Assembly: GCA_013397455.1 (NCBI GenBank)
Contig: VYZB01000167.1
Location: forward strand, 1,304,758-1,368,757
DNA length: 64,000 nt
Reading direction: 5' to 3'
Origin: Crotophaga sulcirostris
Lineage: Eukaryota; Chordata; Aves; Cuculiformes; Crotophagidae
Each line of letters begins with the position of its first letter. Position 1 is the stretch's first letter. The position numbers were made by a program, and so were the translations under genes. Of the stretch, positions 39,601-53,470 are shown in pieces. A model generated the notes under the pieces. It ran no database searches, was not told where the DNA came from, and saw nothing but the letters and a program-made list of their open reading frames with translations.

Positions 39601-42029
39601 CGTCAAATGAATGGTATATGATTCTTTCAAGCAAATGCATTATGTATTTTAGTTATCTGCGATTGTTTATATCTTGTTAAATTAGATTAGAGAAGTAAAC
39701 AAATTGGAATTAAGAGATTGTTTTCACTATTAATTACTGAATTGATTTTTCAGTAGCTGAGGATCTTGTGCAGCTGATGATACTAAAAAATATGGGAAAA
39801 TTAGAAAAAATATGGGTCTATAAACTGTACCGTTAATAAACTTCAGATGAAAGAATGGGCATAATTGACGTTCCCCTTCTTTGGGGATTTTGTACCTATC
39901 CTTTCCCATGGCTACATACCATGCATTATAGTATACAGCTTTATAATTTGGCATCCATTTTCGTGTGCAACATTACAATTAATATTCTGATAGATAAGAA
40001 GAATAGAAAGTTTTCTGTCCAAACTGTTTTACAACATAAATTTTTGTGGAAATTAAAATATAGTTTTCCAAATTTATATCCTGTTCTTACAGAGGCCACT
40101 GTAATTACCAAATTAAAATGTGTTTCTGTATATAATTTAGGTCAGAAGTGTAAGCTATAGCTAAGGTGAAGTCCTCACCTTTTGGGTAGTGTACTTCAGT
40201 TTCTATAGAGGTGTGAAGAAGCTTCATATTAGTGACACAGGCATGAAAAGATGCATGCGTAACATATTCAGATGATGTACTGTTAAAGAATGTCATATAA
40301 GATTTTACATTTGGAGTGGAATGTTTTCTAGTTCAGTGTTCTGATATGCTTAATGAGAGGAGTTCACTAGTCCAGAATCTAAGTAAGGTGCAAATAATCT
40401 GGGAGCTCACATTCACACTTCGAGAATCAATCTTCAGGAACATATTTGCCCCACCCCTCTCTTTGTGCTGTCATACTGCTTTGAGGGTTGTTTTCAAAGT
40501 TTCACATTCTCTAGGATCTTCTGTTTCCATATGAACACACATCTGCAGACATTCCCTGAGGCAGTGTTAGACCAGGAATAACTAGCTTCCAAAGTAGGGC
40601 TAGAGCTGAAACTGCTTCTGCAGCCTGTTAGAGGGTTCATTGCCATTTTTTTCCATCTCCTCTGATAGCAGAAGCCTACACATGACTTTATGTCTTAAAT
40701 GGTGTGCAAAATGTCCTGTACCTCTATGAATTTCACCATAGGGCATATTTGCTCAGGAGACTACTATCATTATTCTATATATATTTCAAACTGTTATTAT
40801 TGTTCTATTTAGCATGGAATATATATTATAGCAGAATTTTTATTTTATACTGTGTCATGCTGTTAGACTTTTAAAATTAATTCTAATTTATGGGAAATAC
40901 TGGAAGGCTGGTTTCAGGTTTTGAAGAGAATATAAAGCTAATAAATGAATAGATTTCCAAATATATTAGAAAAAGTTAGAACTAGAGGGTTTGTATGCTG
41001 AAAGATTTTAGCTTTTTTTGTAGAACAGAGGAAAATGGAAAAATGTCTGTCAGCCTTTAAGCCTATTCTTAAAGGGTAGAAGAATGCAGCAGGATGCTCT
41101 AGAGGGTTGGCAATTCTGAGTCTTTAAAGGGAAAGAGGAGGAGAGAAAAAGAAAATATCCTGCTATTAATCTGAAAGTTGGACCTCAAGGGATATAGAAT
41201 ATGTGTCAGGAGACTCTTTTTTTAGTACTTTGTTGCACATAAAGATAGCTGATACTTTAAAGTAGCTTAGCCAGCTCATTACTGTATGTTAGAGCGTATA
41301 TTTGTTTTCTGCAACAATAAAAAAGCTGTCTAAACAGTGTCTTTGGGTGAGTGATTAACAGCTATTTCCTTTTTTGTCTATAATGTTAATTACTAGGACG
41401 TGCATAAAAAAATTTACCTATAAGGATCTGATTCTAAACTCATTGAAGTAAAAGAGATGCTTTCATTTTTCAATTAGTTTTCAGTAAGGCTGTAAATCAT
41501 CATCCAAATAAAAAATACTTAACACTACAGTTATACCTAAAGATAACTTTGCTCTGGTTGCTTTTATTGGCATATTGTGAAATAATTTGATTTTTTTTTC
41601 CAATTTATGCTGGATAAGCTTCCAGGAAAAGATAAAACATCATGATTAGTGCAACTGGCATCCTGTTAGGTTCAGCAGCGAAAGGGCAAGAGTTAGGAAC
41701 TCAATTTCATTTGCATTTATATGTTTAGTATTATAAGGATGCACTGTTTGCTAAGATTGCATTTTTCAATAGCAAATATATTTTTCTGTATTTCTAAGAC
41801 TGACCTATCTTATAAGTATAAATGACCTATTCCATCAACACTGGGACCTTTACCTGATTTACTCTTTTATCCAAATCAATCTTTTATTGTGTGTTTGCAT
41901 TCCACTAGTATGTGAAACTGCTGTATTGGGCCCTCCAAACATAATAGGGGTACGAGAAAACTGTTTAAAGTTATGTGCTGCCCACAATGTGGAGCATCAA
42001 GAAATCCTGCTGTGCTACAGAGTGTAAAA

Positions 42030-42224
42030 ACTGCTTAAACATTTGTGAGTTCTGTGTGTGCCCAGGCAGCAGAAAAAACCTTACTAGATGCTGGGCTGCA
42101 TTTAATAAGACCCTAGTCAGCATGTTGAGGGAAGCGATCGTTCTCCTCTATTCAACATCTGTGAGACCACTTTGAGGCTTCCCAGTGTGCAGGAAAGACC
42201 TGGAGGGAGTTCAGTACAGGAATG
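42030..42224 (+). mobile_element. Outer CR1, left part (interrupted by a second CR1)
   Basis: Translating with allowance for frameshifts gives text like RCWAAFNKTLVSMLREAIVL, then LYSTSVRPL and KDLEGVQYRNA. This is a decayed version of the CR1 ORF2 C-terminal stretch that ends ...[12 protein letters not shown]...KDxExLExVQRRA. The similarity stops at about 42224, and the next expected piece (YEER...) appears only after 42868, past another CR1. The left limit is set where the similarity to the region around gtgtgcccaggc fades. The sequence is heavily mutated, older than the element inserted into it. Confidence 0.8.
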
Positions 42225-42867
42225 CTGGGGTGGTCAGGGTCTAGAGTGCCCAAGTGGCCAGGAAGGCCAATGGTATCCTGGGCTGCATCAGAAATAGTGT
42301 GGTCAGCAGGACCAAAGAAGTTATCATCCCCTTATACTCGGCACTGGTTAGGCCACACCTTGAGTACTATGTGCAGTTCTGGGCCCGTCAGTTTGAGAAG
42401 GATGTCAAGACACTGGAGTGTGTCCAGAGGAGAGCAATGAAGATGGTGAAGGGGCTGGAGCACAAGCCCTACGAGGAGCGACTGAGGGAGCTGGAGCTGT
42501 TTAGCCTGGAGAAGAGGAGGCTCAGGGGAGGCCTTATTGCTCTCTACAACTACCTATAAGGAGATTGCAGTCAGGCAGGGGTTGGTCTCTTCTCTCAGGT
42601 GACCAGTGACAGGACTAGAGGACATGGACTCAAGCTTGTCAGGGGAGTTTTAGGCTTGCTATTAGGAAAAAATTCTTCCCTGAAAGGGTGATTGGCCATT
42701 GGAATGCGCTGCCTGGGGAGGTGGTGGATTCGTTGTCCCCGGAGGTGTTTAAGAGGAGATTGGATGAGGCACTCAGTGCCATGGTTTAAAAGAAGTATTG
42801 GGTTATAGGTTGGACTCGATGATCTCAAAGGTCCTTTCCAACCTTGTAATACTGTGATACTGTGATA
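42225..42867 (+). mobile_element. Inner CR1 LINE, 5'-truncated, inserted into an older CR1
   Basis: The open frame 42254-42559 gives [60 protein letters not shown] and [20 protein letters not shown], the C-terminal end of the CR1 ORF2 protein downstream of the RT domain. The non-coding tail follows, with caggggagttttaggcttgc, gattggatgaggcactcagt and ggttggactcgatgatctca. It ends in the tandem unit actgtgat (two copies, near 42851-42866), the CR1-type 3' terminus, with no poly-A. ORF2 is open to about 42559, so this copy is younger than its host copy. The 5' end is truncated, so it cannot move by itself. Confidence 0.93.
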
Positions 42868-43245
42868 TATGAGGAGAGGCAGTGAAAGCTGGGCTTGCTC
42901 AGCCTGGGAGAGAGCTCAGGATGGACCTTATTGCTACCTACGGCAAATAGATGGGAGACTGCATAGAAGACAGAGGTACACAGCAAAAGGCTGAGAGGCA
43001 ACAGACACATGATGCAGCAAAGAGAATTCTGATATTACGAGAAAAAAATGTTTGTGATGAACATGATGAAACACCAAAATAGGCTGTCTGGAGGTGTGCA
43101 TTCTCCAACCTTGGAGACATTCAATGCAAAACTGGACAGGGCTCTGTGTGACCTGATATGACTCTGAATTCGGCCCCATTTGAGCAGCAGATTGGGCAAG
43201 ATGATCTCCAAAGGTCCTTTCCCACCTAAATTATTCTATGATTAT
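42868..43245 (+). mobile_element. Outer CR1, right part with 3' end
   Basis: It resumes at tatgaggagaggcagtgaaa (CR1 YEERLRE...), then gggcttgctcagcctgggag (GLFSLE), and runs to the tail cagattgggcaagatgatct and ccaaaggtcctttcccacct. The terminus is attctatgatta at about 43245. This is the continuation of the element whose left part ends near 42224. About 30 bp of CR1 expected between the two parts is missing, consistent with a small deletion at the insertion site of the inner element. Confidence 0.85.
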
Positions 43246-46200
43246 ATATGGATGCTATTTTCAAATAAGATTGTATTCTATAGTTTGTCAATGAAACACA
43301 CTTTTAACGGAAGGATGATTTTATGCCACCTTTGCACTCCTCCTACCCCTCCTTTATTTGCTTTTAGAGCTGGAGCCATCCTAATAGAATTTTGACAGTT
43401 TATATAGTTCTAAGTAGTAATGAGGATCTATTAATCCTGTTACACAAGTGTTAGGGGGCTGTATATTAGTATCCATTTTAATAGATCATATTAACATTAG
43501 TAACACGAAAAACTAAGAGTGACTTTGTTTTTATTCAGAAATTGTGGGGCATATAAAAACAGCTTGTTTCTAAATAATGATGCAATGTATAAAATTCTAA
43601 TCTCATTGTAATCATAAAATGCAAATTAAAACTAGGGGGAACAATTGTATATTTGCTTATTTTATGTGTGAGGAGGTGGAGCTCTTCTTAGAGGAATAAG
43701 TTTTCCTCTGTAAGAAAATAAAAACATCAAATCCCAGTAGAGCTTCCTAATGAAACTGATCTTGAAACACAGTTCTTTTATGTGAAAAAGAAAACGATCC
43801 TAGAATTTTAACTAAAAAAATCTACCATCTTGAAATATGCCCTATTGGTTTTTCGATGTGCCAAGGGTACTGTGATACTTCTAGAAACATTGCTTAATAA
43901 TAATAATATAGATTCAGGGATTTGCTAGCAGATGGACAATTCCCTCTTGAGCTAGAGCAGCTAGCAGTGTCATTATTATCCTTTTTCATGAAAGGATTGT
44001 TGAAAAAAAATGTTACGAACTTTTTTAAGCTGTGGGATGTGTCAAATAACCAGTTTTTAGTGACTTAGCTCTACTGCAGTAAGCCAGATTCTTGGAATTC
44101 CTTTTCCTCTTTTCCCCGTAGAATACTATAATATTTTTTTGTACTTAGAGAAGCTCTTGTGGAGAGTTCACTGTTGATTTACATGGATATATTGTTTTAT
44201 AACACTCAAGTGAAGTAATCAAAACTACTTAAATAGTTGACTCAAAAGTAAGCAGAAGGCAGACATCTAACTCACTAAGGCTCCTGTGAAATGTTTAAAT
44301 TTTATGCTATGTACAACTGCTTAAATGTAAGAAAGAAAGGAAAAAATTATAAAACCACCATGAGGCATAAAAGCATATTTGGTTTTGGGGCAGAGGAGTC
44401 TTGAATATTTTTCTTCATTCCCTAGCCATTATACGTTTATTTCTCCATGGCACCCACCACGAGGCATACATCGTCACTAGATTTAGGATGAATAAACAGT
44501 AAATTCCTGTGATTCCACAGAGGGAGAGAAGCAATGCAAGAGACAATTGCATGTCCTGGTAAGCTGCTGTTTTGGGGGATTGAGGAGAGAGGGACACTGC
44601 ATTCTGAATTTGCCTGGTTTTCACTTACTTGCCCCACCTTTTTCTTCTTCTTTGTGGAACAATGCTGATCTGTTTTCTGCTGCCGAGAGTCCTCTTTGCC
44701 CCATACCTTCAATATATTATTATTTTTTCCCTATTAAATTTAGTTTTGCTGTACAGAAGATGAGGAAAAAATGTCTAATTTTGCCTAATGCCTCAAACAG
44801 TAATGTCCTTTGTTAATGATGATCAATATATTAAAGAAACACTAGATTCAGATATTCCTAGATTCTCTTTCACTAGCTAAGAGTGAGGGTGGGAGGGGGT
44901 TTTAAGTTTATTTTGTTTAGTTTGACAAAAAAACAATCCTTTCTTCACGACTGCAAAAATAAAATCTCAAACATTCATATCTACAGACAACAAATTTACA
45001 ATGTAAATAGACATTTTGCAGGTTGCTACACACTGCAATGAAATCCTACAAAATGTCTGAGTGCACTTTGGGCTTGAAATATGAAAGTAATCCCATTAAA
45101 AACAGTAACACTCTATGTTTTCCTCAAGAAAACATTAAAGTATTTTTCTGAATTGAACCAGAGCATTCGGCCCATCACACAATCAAGTCCAGAAGGAGTA
45201 CTAAATTAACAGATACTGTTTTTGTCGTAAATATGGGCCATTTCACATTACTCAAACCTCTCATCTGTCTGTTACTAGCTGATACAATAATCAAGGTAAC
45301 AAATAAATTCCTAGAAAAGTATACTGCTGCTTTTGTGGACCGTTGCTCTTACTGAGCTAGAAGATCAATTTAACTTATCACCACGGCACCCCTAGTGTTC
45401 ATGTGCTTTTTGCTTATATGAAAGATTTTGTGCATCCAAAAGTGAGTTTCATTTATAGAGGTTTAGTCACCTCAGCGAGCTGCCAGATTTCTTTTTCATG
45501 CTTCTGGACTTGTGAAATCCTCCAGTTGAATTGTTAAACATGGAATTCACACTGGGGTTCATGCAGTTCAAATATTACAAGTATCTACTCTATTTGCTCA
45601 AGAAAAGTTTTCCCGTTAGCCACTAACTTGCAAGTAATTCAGTTTCTGCAGTTACATGCTGCTCACAGAAGTACAGCTTAAGAAAAGATAATACTTATCC
45701 ATCTTTATCTCAAGGGATTATTGTAAAACCTCCAATCAGAAACAGTCAATAAAAGGTAGGAAGACCATTTATGGTAAAAAATATGAGGTAAACTGATCTG
45801 CTGAACAAGAAATATATATAACGTGTCAACCTCATGAAGTTGTACAAGGCCAAGTGCTACTGATAATAAGCTTTTTTGCTGATGTCAAATCTTAAAAATA
45901 GATCATAAATGTGTAATAAATGCTCTTTGATCCAGACAATTACAGTGCCATAACCTTTCTTTTAAAAATAGTCCGTTGAAGTGGGAATTAAGTAACAGAA
46001 TCAACACGGGAAAAATGCTGGAAAGCAAGAGAATTGGTAGTTGTAATTGTTCAGCATCTCACACATCTGGCATTGCTCATTGATAATAGGAATATTGAAA
46101 TTGCTTAAGAAGACAAAATAAGGAATAATAAAATAATACCACTAGTCTAGACCTAACAAAATATCAAACTAGAACAAACAAAATAAAATAATTTAAATAA

Positions 46201-49200
46201 TTGTAACTGATTTCTAGACATGATTTTTTTCCTGTATAACTGTACAGAGTTAAAAAAATATAGATCATGCTTGAGAGTTTTGTAACTGTATGTATATACA
46301 CTCTGATTTATTATTGAGGAGGGTAACTACCTCAAATTCAAGTATTCTAACTTGAATAACAACTTGACCAAGTCTCATCTAACTTATCTCTGAATTCAGT
46401 AAAAAGAAGGTGGCACATATGTCTGCCTGATTCTGGAGTGGATGTCTACAATAGGTGAGGTGAATTGCTTCCAAGAATGGCTTGGTTTCTCAATATGTGC
46501 TAAAAGACAAGCTCAGATGTTATACATAGCTAGACTTGGTGTGATTCATCCTTGCCTTTCTGATGGGGCAGTTTTCTACTGGGAAGTATCTCTGTGATGG
46601 GGACAACAGATTCTATTCCACAGGGAGTGCAGTGACTCTGTGATTGCCCCCAGTCAGATTCCTGATACAATCATGCAAACCAAGGGGCTTCCTGTAATGC
46701 ACAACAGCAATTTCACTCCATTCATTAGCACAAAAATGCCCCTGGATAGCCAGACCAAAGACAGCAATGTTACTCCTTTGGGACACTGGAAAACTGCCTG
46801 GTTTCTGTGTCTCTCATCTACCTGTCTCTTTTGTCACCCCTGAATACCATAGCTCCATGTTTGAGTTTAAGCAAACACCCCAAACAAAACCACAGAAAAA
46901 CAATGTTTTAATATTAGCAGTAGAAAAGTGAAAATCTGTATTTTCATGTTCAAAGCGACTCTTTTTTTATGTTTTATCAGAACAGTTTGACACACTGTTT
47001 CTCTGGAAAAAAATAAGATCAGCACTTACTTCTAATTAGAGGAGAATCTGGTTTTGGAAAAAAATGGTTCCAAGGTAGCACAAAGATCCTTTTTTATTTC
47101 ACTTTCCTTTTTGGAGAAATACCTGTTATATTTTTGGACCAAAAAGCAAGGAAGGTAAAAGAAAGAAGTAATAAACAGAAGGTGAATTTAAGCATTTCTC
47201 TGTTTGTGGGGAAGAATGATGTCTTTTGGGCTGTTGTGAATTACCAGAGCTGTCTTACTGTGTATGTCACAGAATCATTTATTCAAACAGACAGTTTTGA
47301 AGGTGGCATAGTGTGGGACTAGATCTCAGGGTAAATGTCCAACCTTTTGACATATGTTTGACCATCTGAATGAGGCTGTTCTCATTTGTGATATCTTACC
47401 AGTGTGTCTTAAGTTCCTACTGTGCATCGTGATCAGCACTGATAGCATTTTTAACTGTTCTTATAAATCCTTCTACCTCTTCATGTGTGGCCCATATGGC
47501 ATAATATTTTTGTAATGAAAACTGGTATATTTGGCACATTCCTATAACGACATTCAGATGTGGGATTCAGCTCTGACAAAGTGATTGTGTTTTGCAAATA
47601 AATAACAGTGTATCAGAACCCATAAAAATTATTAGCTCATTTGCTGGTAGTGTGATTTTGGGTGGGGCTTATTCCCCTCCCTCTTCCCCGCCCCTCAAGC
47701 TGTCATTAAAGCACAGGATAAAGAATAAAAATATAGATACTAAGGAAAAAAATTATATCTGTGGGTACTAGATGACAACTCTGAGAGCTTAGCATCAAGG
47801 TGCTATGAGTCAGTTAATAAAATCAACTGTCTCGCCATTTATATTTTGTAAATATTCTTTGACTAATTTAGAGGAAATAAAATTAGTAAATTTGGTACTA
47901 ATTTACTAAAGAGAATACCACAGTCAGGGGGAAGTGCTTTGGAGGCAGCAGAAGCTGAACTGAGGATGAGCACAGCCAACTAGCCTTTCTGAGCAGTTAC
48001 TGTAATGTGTATCATGCCATGTTGGACCTGCTGTTATGAACTCAAAAATAGCACTTCTGCTTACTTATACTAAATTGCTTGTTCCAGAGCTATACACACC
48101 TGCAATTATGCACAAAAAAAATTGTTGATAGGATTGATTTAAAGACAGAAGGGTTTATAGGACAAGAAATTAGTGGGGGTTTGTGCATTTAAATTGTGAT
48201 ACTGATAAGGTGTATGTGGATGGAAAAAGTTTCATATATATAGATGGTTTCAGTCGGGATGTAAATCGTTGTTCTGAGCTGCAAGAAAAAGTGAAATTAT
48301 CTTACAGGTGTTATGGTTGTATTGGGAGAAGACAGGAAATATGGTGGAGAATAAAGGATAGGAAGAATAGTGTAGTTGTTGAATTGGAAAATTTTGCGAT
48401 ATTGTTAGTTTCCTTTTAGACATAGTTCGATAAAGGTCCATATTGAAGAAGTACAAAACTGCAGTGAAGGAGAAAAATTTGTGAGACAGAAATGTGCTTG
48501 GTTTTTATCCAGATTAGATTATGCAAATTTAATGTCAATAAAATCACCTCTTCCCCCCTCCCCCTTTTCCTGTTATACTGGAGAAATTTTTAGCTCAAAA
48601 ATCACTTGCCTTCTGATAATGATACCTAATAAGTACCTTTCCTTTTAAACTTTCTAGCTAAATATGCTGAGATTAAGGAAAATCTTAAATGTTGAAACTT
48701 CTATTCAATCATGTTTGTTCATTTTGTGTATTGGTTTCTATTTCCTATTAGATATTCTCCAATATTTCTCGTCAAAATGTGTATTCATGTAGTTTGTTTA
48801 ATTGTGAGTATTTTTGTATGATTTAATAATTTTGTATGTCGCCAATCGTTAGAATGATTAATATATAAACCAGAATTGTCAGTGGAATCTATGGAACTTG
48901 TGCATATTACTTTTAATTTCCTTGGGTGCTCATTAGCCAATTCCTTTGAAATTCTTTCATTAGACAAAATTAAGATCACAAATCTTAATTAAAATAACAG
49001 GACAGCCTTTGGAGACCTCTTAGTTTAGAATACAAAACATATATTTTTTCTTCTGAGAAAATTGGGGTTTTTTTCACAGTAGGATTTACAGAAAATTTGT
49101 TCTCTTGACTTCATGTTTCACTGTATGCTAATTTCTGAAGTGCAGGGGCTATACGATCATTGTTAGGCTTTGCTGTAGGATTGATGTTCAGGGATGCTCT

Positions 49201-52200
49201 TTAACGATATATAGGATTCTCTAGCCTGTTATGAATGATGGGTAAATGATGGTAACCATTTAGGTTATCATTTTTCAACTTTTTCTCCTCCTCCTGCCAT
49301 TTCATAATGAGACTTTTCCACTGTAATTATCATTTCCAGCACAAAAAAAAGTGTAAAAATAGCAGATTACTTTTTTTAGTGCTATCTCAGAAGGAAAAAA
49401 GAATGAACAGCGGGACTCATTTTCAGTTCCCTGTACATCAAAAGAATTGCAATGGATTGTTAAATATAATGTGAAAACAAGCACTTTTTCACAATACTCA
49501 ACAGAAAATGATGATCTTTTCCTTTTAATGTTTTGCTACTGGTTCTTGTCCTTGGAGACATTCTGACTTCATTTCAATCCATCCCTCTTTTTTTTCCTTT
49601 CTTTTCCAAACTTACTTGAATTTTCCCTGTGAGGGAAGCACTGTTAAGAAGGTGACACAGCACAGAGGATTCCAGTTCGTGTAGGAGTTGTCCATGGCAT
49701 GCTGTTGCTGGGCAGCACCCTGCTGTCTGTCTGTCTGCTAGTATTCTGGTTTAGGGAAGGAAAAAATCTAATTGGGAAGAGGTTCATTAAAATAACTCAG
49801 AAATAACTTCTAAGCTGTGTAAAGGTGAAAAAATAGAAATAGCTTTTAGTTCTTAGTTTTTGGTTTGCACTGAAGTAAAGTAAGCTTAGATAGTAAAACA
49901 TGGTAATAAATATGCTACATTTTCTCAGAGCAATTTGTTTCTATTATGTTTGATCAGAAATTTTTTTTAAGACTTTAAGATACAGCCAGATGTCCACTTC
50001 AAAATGGAAAGCTACTTTTAATGAAAAATTCAGTGAGAAATGGACACAGTCATAATTCTGTCCCTCTAATGCCAGACTTCGAGGAAATACCCTATTAGAA
50101 GTAGTTTCTGAAATACTACACTGTACTTTTAAATATTTGTTAATATTCAGTTTACTCTTTTGATTTATTTCAATGGTCTCAAATAGCTTTTAAAAATGCA
50201 GGCATTTATGTATGCCCGTCCATCTGTGTTTTGATGAGGGAATCTAGGATACATGTGGAGAATGGTCCAGGTTAAAACCTGCAATTTTTTCAGTACAGTA
50301 ATACTTAATGTTTAAACTTCAGTTTCTTAGTTTAGTATGTTTTAATGCAAGCAACTCTGCCTCTTAAAAATGGTGACACAAAAATCCCCAAAACAGTATT
50401 GAAAATTAATCTCTCCGTGATAGAAATCTGGTTAAATTTATACTCCTATCCTTGCAGTTATGGGAGAGAAGAAAGTAGCATGTCGAAGCATATTAACTGA
50501 ATTTCACTTTACAATTCAGAGAAGATTTAGTACTTTGAAACTGTGAAAACATAGACTTTTGGTTTGTTTGTTTTGTTATTTTAGTAAGGGAATGTAAGGG
50601 TCAAGACCAGAAGAGAAATAAATATGGTATATATCAAGATTTTGTATGTACAAGCATTTTTCTGGACAAGGGAAAAAGAAAAATTTGTTCCCAGATATTT
50701 TTGGTTGTTTTTTCCGATCATAGGTGGCTGACCAAAACATGTACAAAAATATGTCTGAAAAAGTAAGATTATAATGTCTAACGAATCAGACATTTAATTT
50801 TATCACCCAGATGCAGAATTTTTTATTATCTTCTTTACCCTTTGTGCAGTATTCTCACTTACCTTTGATACCTGTCAGTTTTGGTCACCCATATATAATG
50901 GAAATTTGCTACATGAGTTCTTACGGAAGAAGTTTGTAAACAGTGCAGGGCAGGAATCCTGTCTTCATACCTCTTTACAAATTATTTAGACACTGCTGAT
51001 TCTATTGACAAAAACTCCAAAACACTACTTGTTTTGATGATATTTCAGCTGCAATACAAATTCCTGGCATATCTCACTGAGCAATGACAAAATCATTCGT
51101 AATTCTTATTCTTAGGCACAAAATTGAGGCAGATCATAACAAAAGTGACTGTATGTCTCTTGCTACTGAAATGCTAGACATATCATCTCAGATTTCCAAG
51201 CCATTTAACCATTTGGCCATCAAAGAGCTGACTGTTATCTGTTTTGGCATTAATGTACTTGCAATAGCTACTTTGGAGTACAGTCTCAATATGACAACAA
51301 ACATGCACAATGCATTATAATTACATCCCTTTCAGGAATAAAAACTGCAGGAAGGTTTCTTGAACTTTAGTCTTGTGTCTTTGCATCTGTGGGAACTGAA
51401 AATTTTCTTTTTAAAGTTTGGTTATAAGGTATGTTTCCCAAAGTATTGCATGGAGTTCACAAGATTTTTTTTAAGTGGCAATAAAATGCAAAATTATATG
51501 TGTGCATAATATGAGGGGAATGCTCAGTGTAAATTCAATCAAGAATGAAATGCTATTACATGTAAACACCTCCTGGGCTTGTGCAGAGGTAATGGACCAT
51601 AGGAAATAGATAAAGTGACAGTCAAGAGAGGAAGAAGATATGTGACTTTTCTTACAACTTTGTTTAATAAAGCTCTCACCATACACTGCAGATATAATGT
51701 GTTGTTTTGTCTCCATCCAGATCATCTTGGTTTTCCTTCCAAGCGTTTTGTACATTGTAATTTGGTGATAATGGCTTCTTTGCTCAGTTCAGGGGTGATG
51801 AACAGGAATAACAAGTCAGTTAATAAGAGGATGAGTGCATCTTTCCCAGTACAGTGCTCATTATTTGAGTGGAACCAGAAGATGTCATATTTTGCTTCTA
51901 AGAAACGTCACTGAGAATTCAGTATTGAATACTTAGGGAGAATAAGTATGAGACAGCTGATTTTAAACCAGCTTGTGCAAGAGCCACTTTAAGAGACCTA
52001 CCTATTTTTCAACCTTCCCTTAATTGTTGCAATCTTATTACTAGTTTGAAACATGGTTTATGAAATCTGTAATTCTTGAAGTTTGTCTTGTGCATTATCA
52101 TTAGATTCAGAGAATTTGATCTGTGTTGTAGTCTTCCAAGCTGTGCAGCCCAAGAGAGGAGCAGATTTCTATTGTGTTGCCTGAGAAGGGCTACAGCTGC

Positions 52201-52847
52201 GGCATGATTCAAGGAGTTAGGATGTGGTCTTGGTTTCCCCCTTGCTCCAGTTCCCCTTGCAATCTGTTCAGGCACAGAGAAGTTATGCCCTTTTACTCCC
52301 TAGAGGGAGATGCAGTTGGATTCTCAGATGAACCGCTCATGTTGCCTTAACCTTGTCAGCTTTTTCAGACGTTCTCATTTCAATGGAAAATTGTGATGAC
52401 TGAATAATTGGAATATGATGCAGACATGGAAAACATTTTAATATGTATCATGTTTACTATTTTTTTTTTATTCCTTTATTTAGATAAAAATTTGAGTGTT
52501 TAGAGACTCTTCTTAGCAACAGCTAGAAAAGATATTATGTATTAGAAACATAAATAATGTATTATGCCAACACAGTAACAAATCAAACCCTTTTCCTGTT
52601 TACTACTGAAAGAGGATCTATTTATAACACTACAGATTTCCCTATAATTTAGAAAAAGAATGAAACATCTTACATAGGATTTGGCATGAATTTGCATGAG
52701 GACAACGTTGCTCTTAACAAATATTTTTGGTCTTGCATAGCTCTGTATTTGCCAGAGATAGCTCTTTTGCTTAGATTGCAGAATTGGTGTTTTATAGACC
52801 TACAACAATCAAAGGAATAACTAGGTTTATAAATGGGACCACACTTG

Positions 52848-53215
52848 AGAGCATAAGAAATGCCTTATTGGGTCAAACCAGGAAAGTGTCTCTGGTGATA
52901 ATAGAAGGACAGGTTGGGCAGGGAGAATGTACCAGTCTGGCTGCTTTCTGCAGGCTGTTCCCCTCACACTGCCCCCACCCCTACCATGCGTAGCTGTTGG
53001 ATTGGGGATATCAGGAGACACATTATTGCCTATTCCTTATAATATCTATTTTTCAACCTATTGTCTATGAAGTTGTCTGATCCCTCTCTGAAACTGCTGA
53101 TTCTCTTGGCCCTCATAACCTCCTCTGGCAGCAAGGTCTTGATACTGGCTTTCTGCTATGAAAAGAAATAATTTATTTTCTGTTTTAAACCAGTTTCCAC
53201 TACAAGAATACAGCA
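52848..53215 (-). mobile_element. Ancient CR1-like LINE fragment (3' region)
   Basis: The + strand words gagcataagaaatgccttat and tgggtcaaacc, then ttggccctcataacctcctc and tggcagcaaggt, and finally gttttaaaccagtttccact match, in order, the antisense 3' region of an old CR1-type element that I know from turtles and other sauropsids. Divergence is much higher than in the CR1 copies at 17.8, 27.9 and 42.2 kb, so it is an old insertion, probably shared by all birds. Its 3' end is at the left. The 123-codon open frame starting at 53158 overlaps its right edge and is incidental. Confidence 0.7.
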
Positions 53216-53436
53216 AACTCCTACCCACTCTATTCTGTCTTTCAACAGAACGTCTTTCATTTCTGTCTTCCATACATTCAAGAGAGATCCCTTCTTTTTA
53301 TAGAATGTTGCCAAGTTTCTTAAAACTCTTTTTTGAGGAACTTTATAAAAAATATTTATATATGTATGTATCCTACCTGAACCAAACTATCCTTCTCTGC
53401 ATGTTTGTTGACTTCTGTGAAGAAGCCCAGGACTCT

Positions 53437-53470
53437 CTTGGACAAAGCATCTCTGGATGCTTTGTCCAAG
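53437..53470. repeat. Perfect 15-bp-arm hairpin
   Basis: cttggacaaagcatc, loop tctg, then gatgctttgtccaag: a perfect inverted repeat in a region otherwise diverged. It lies between two old LINE fragments. It could be a foldback produced by a template-switch mutation, or the stem of a small RNA hairpin. The stem is too short for a microRNA precursor, which usually needs over 22 bp per arm. Confidence 0.9.

Noticed and set aside
47265..47345. Possible CR1 3'-end remnant (gggactagatctcagggtaa)
   Set aside because: A single short match without flanking CR1 blocks or a terminal tandem unit.
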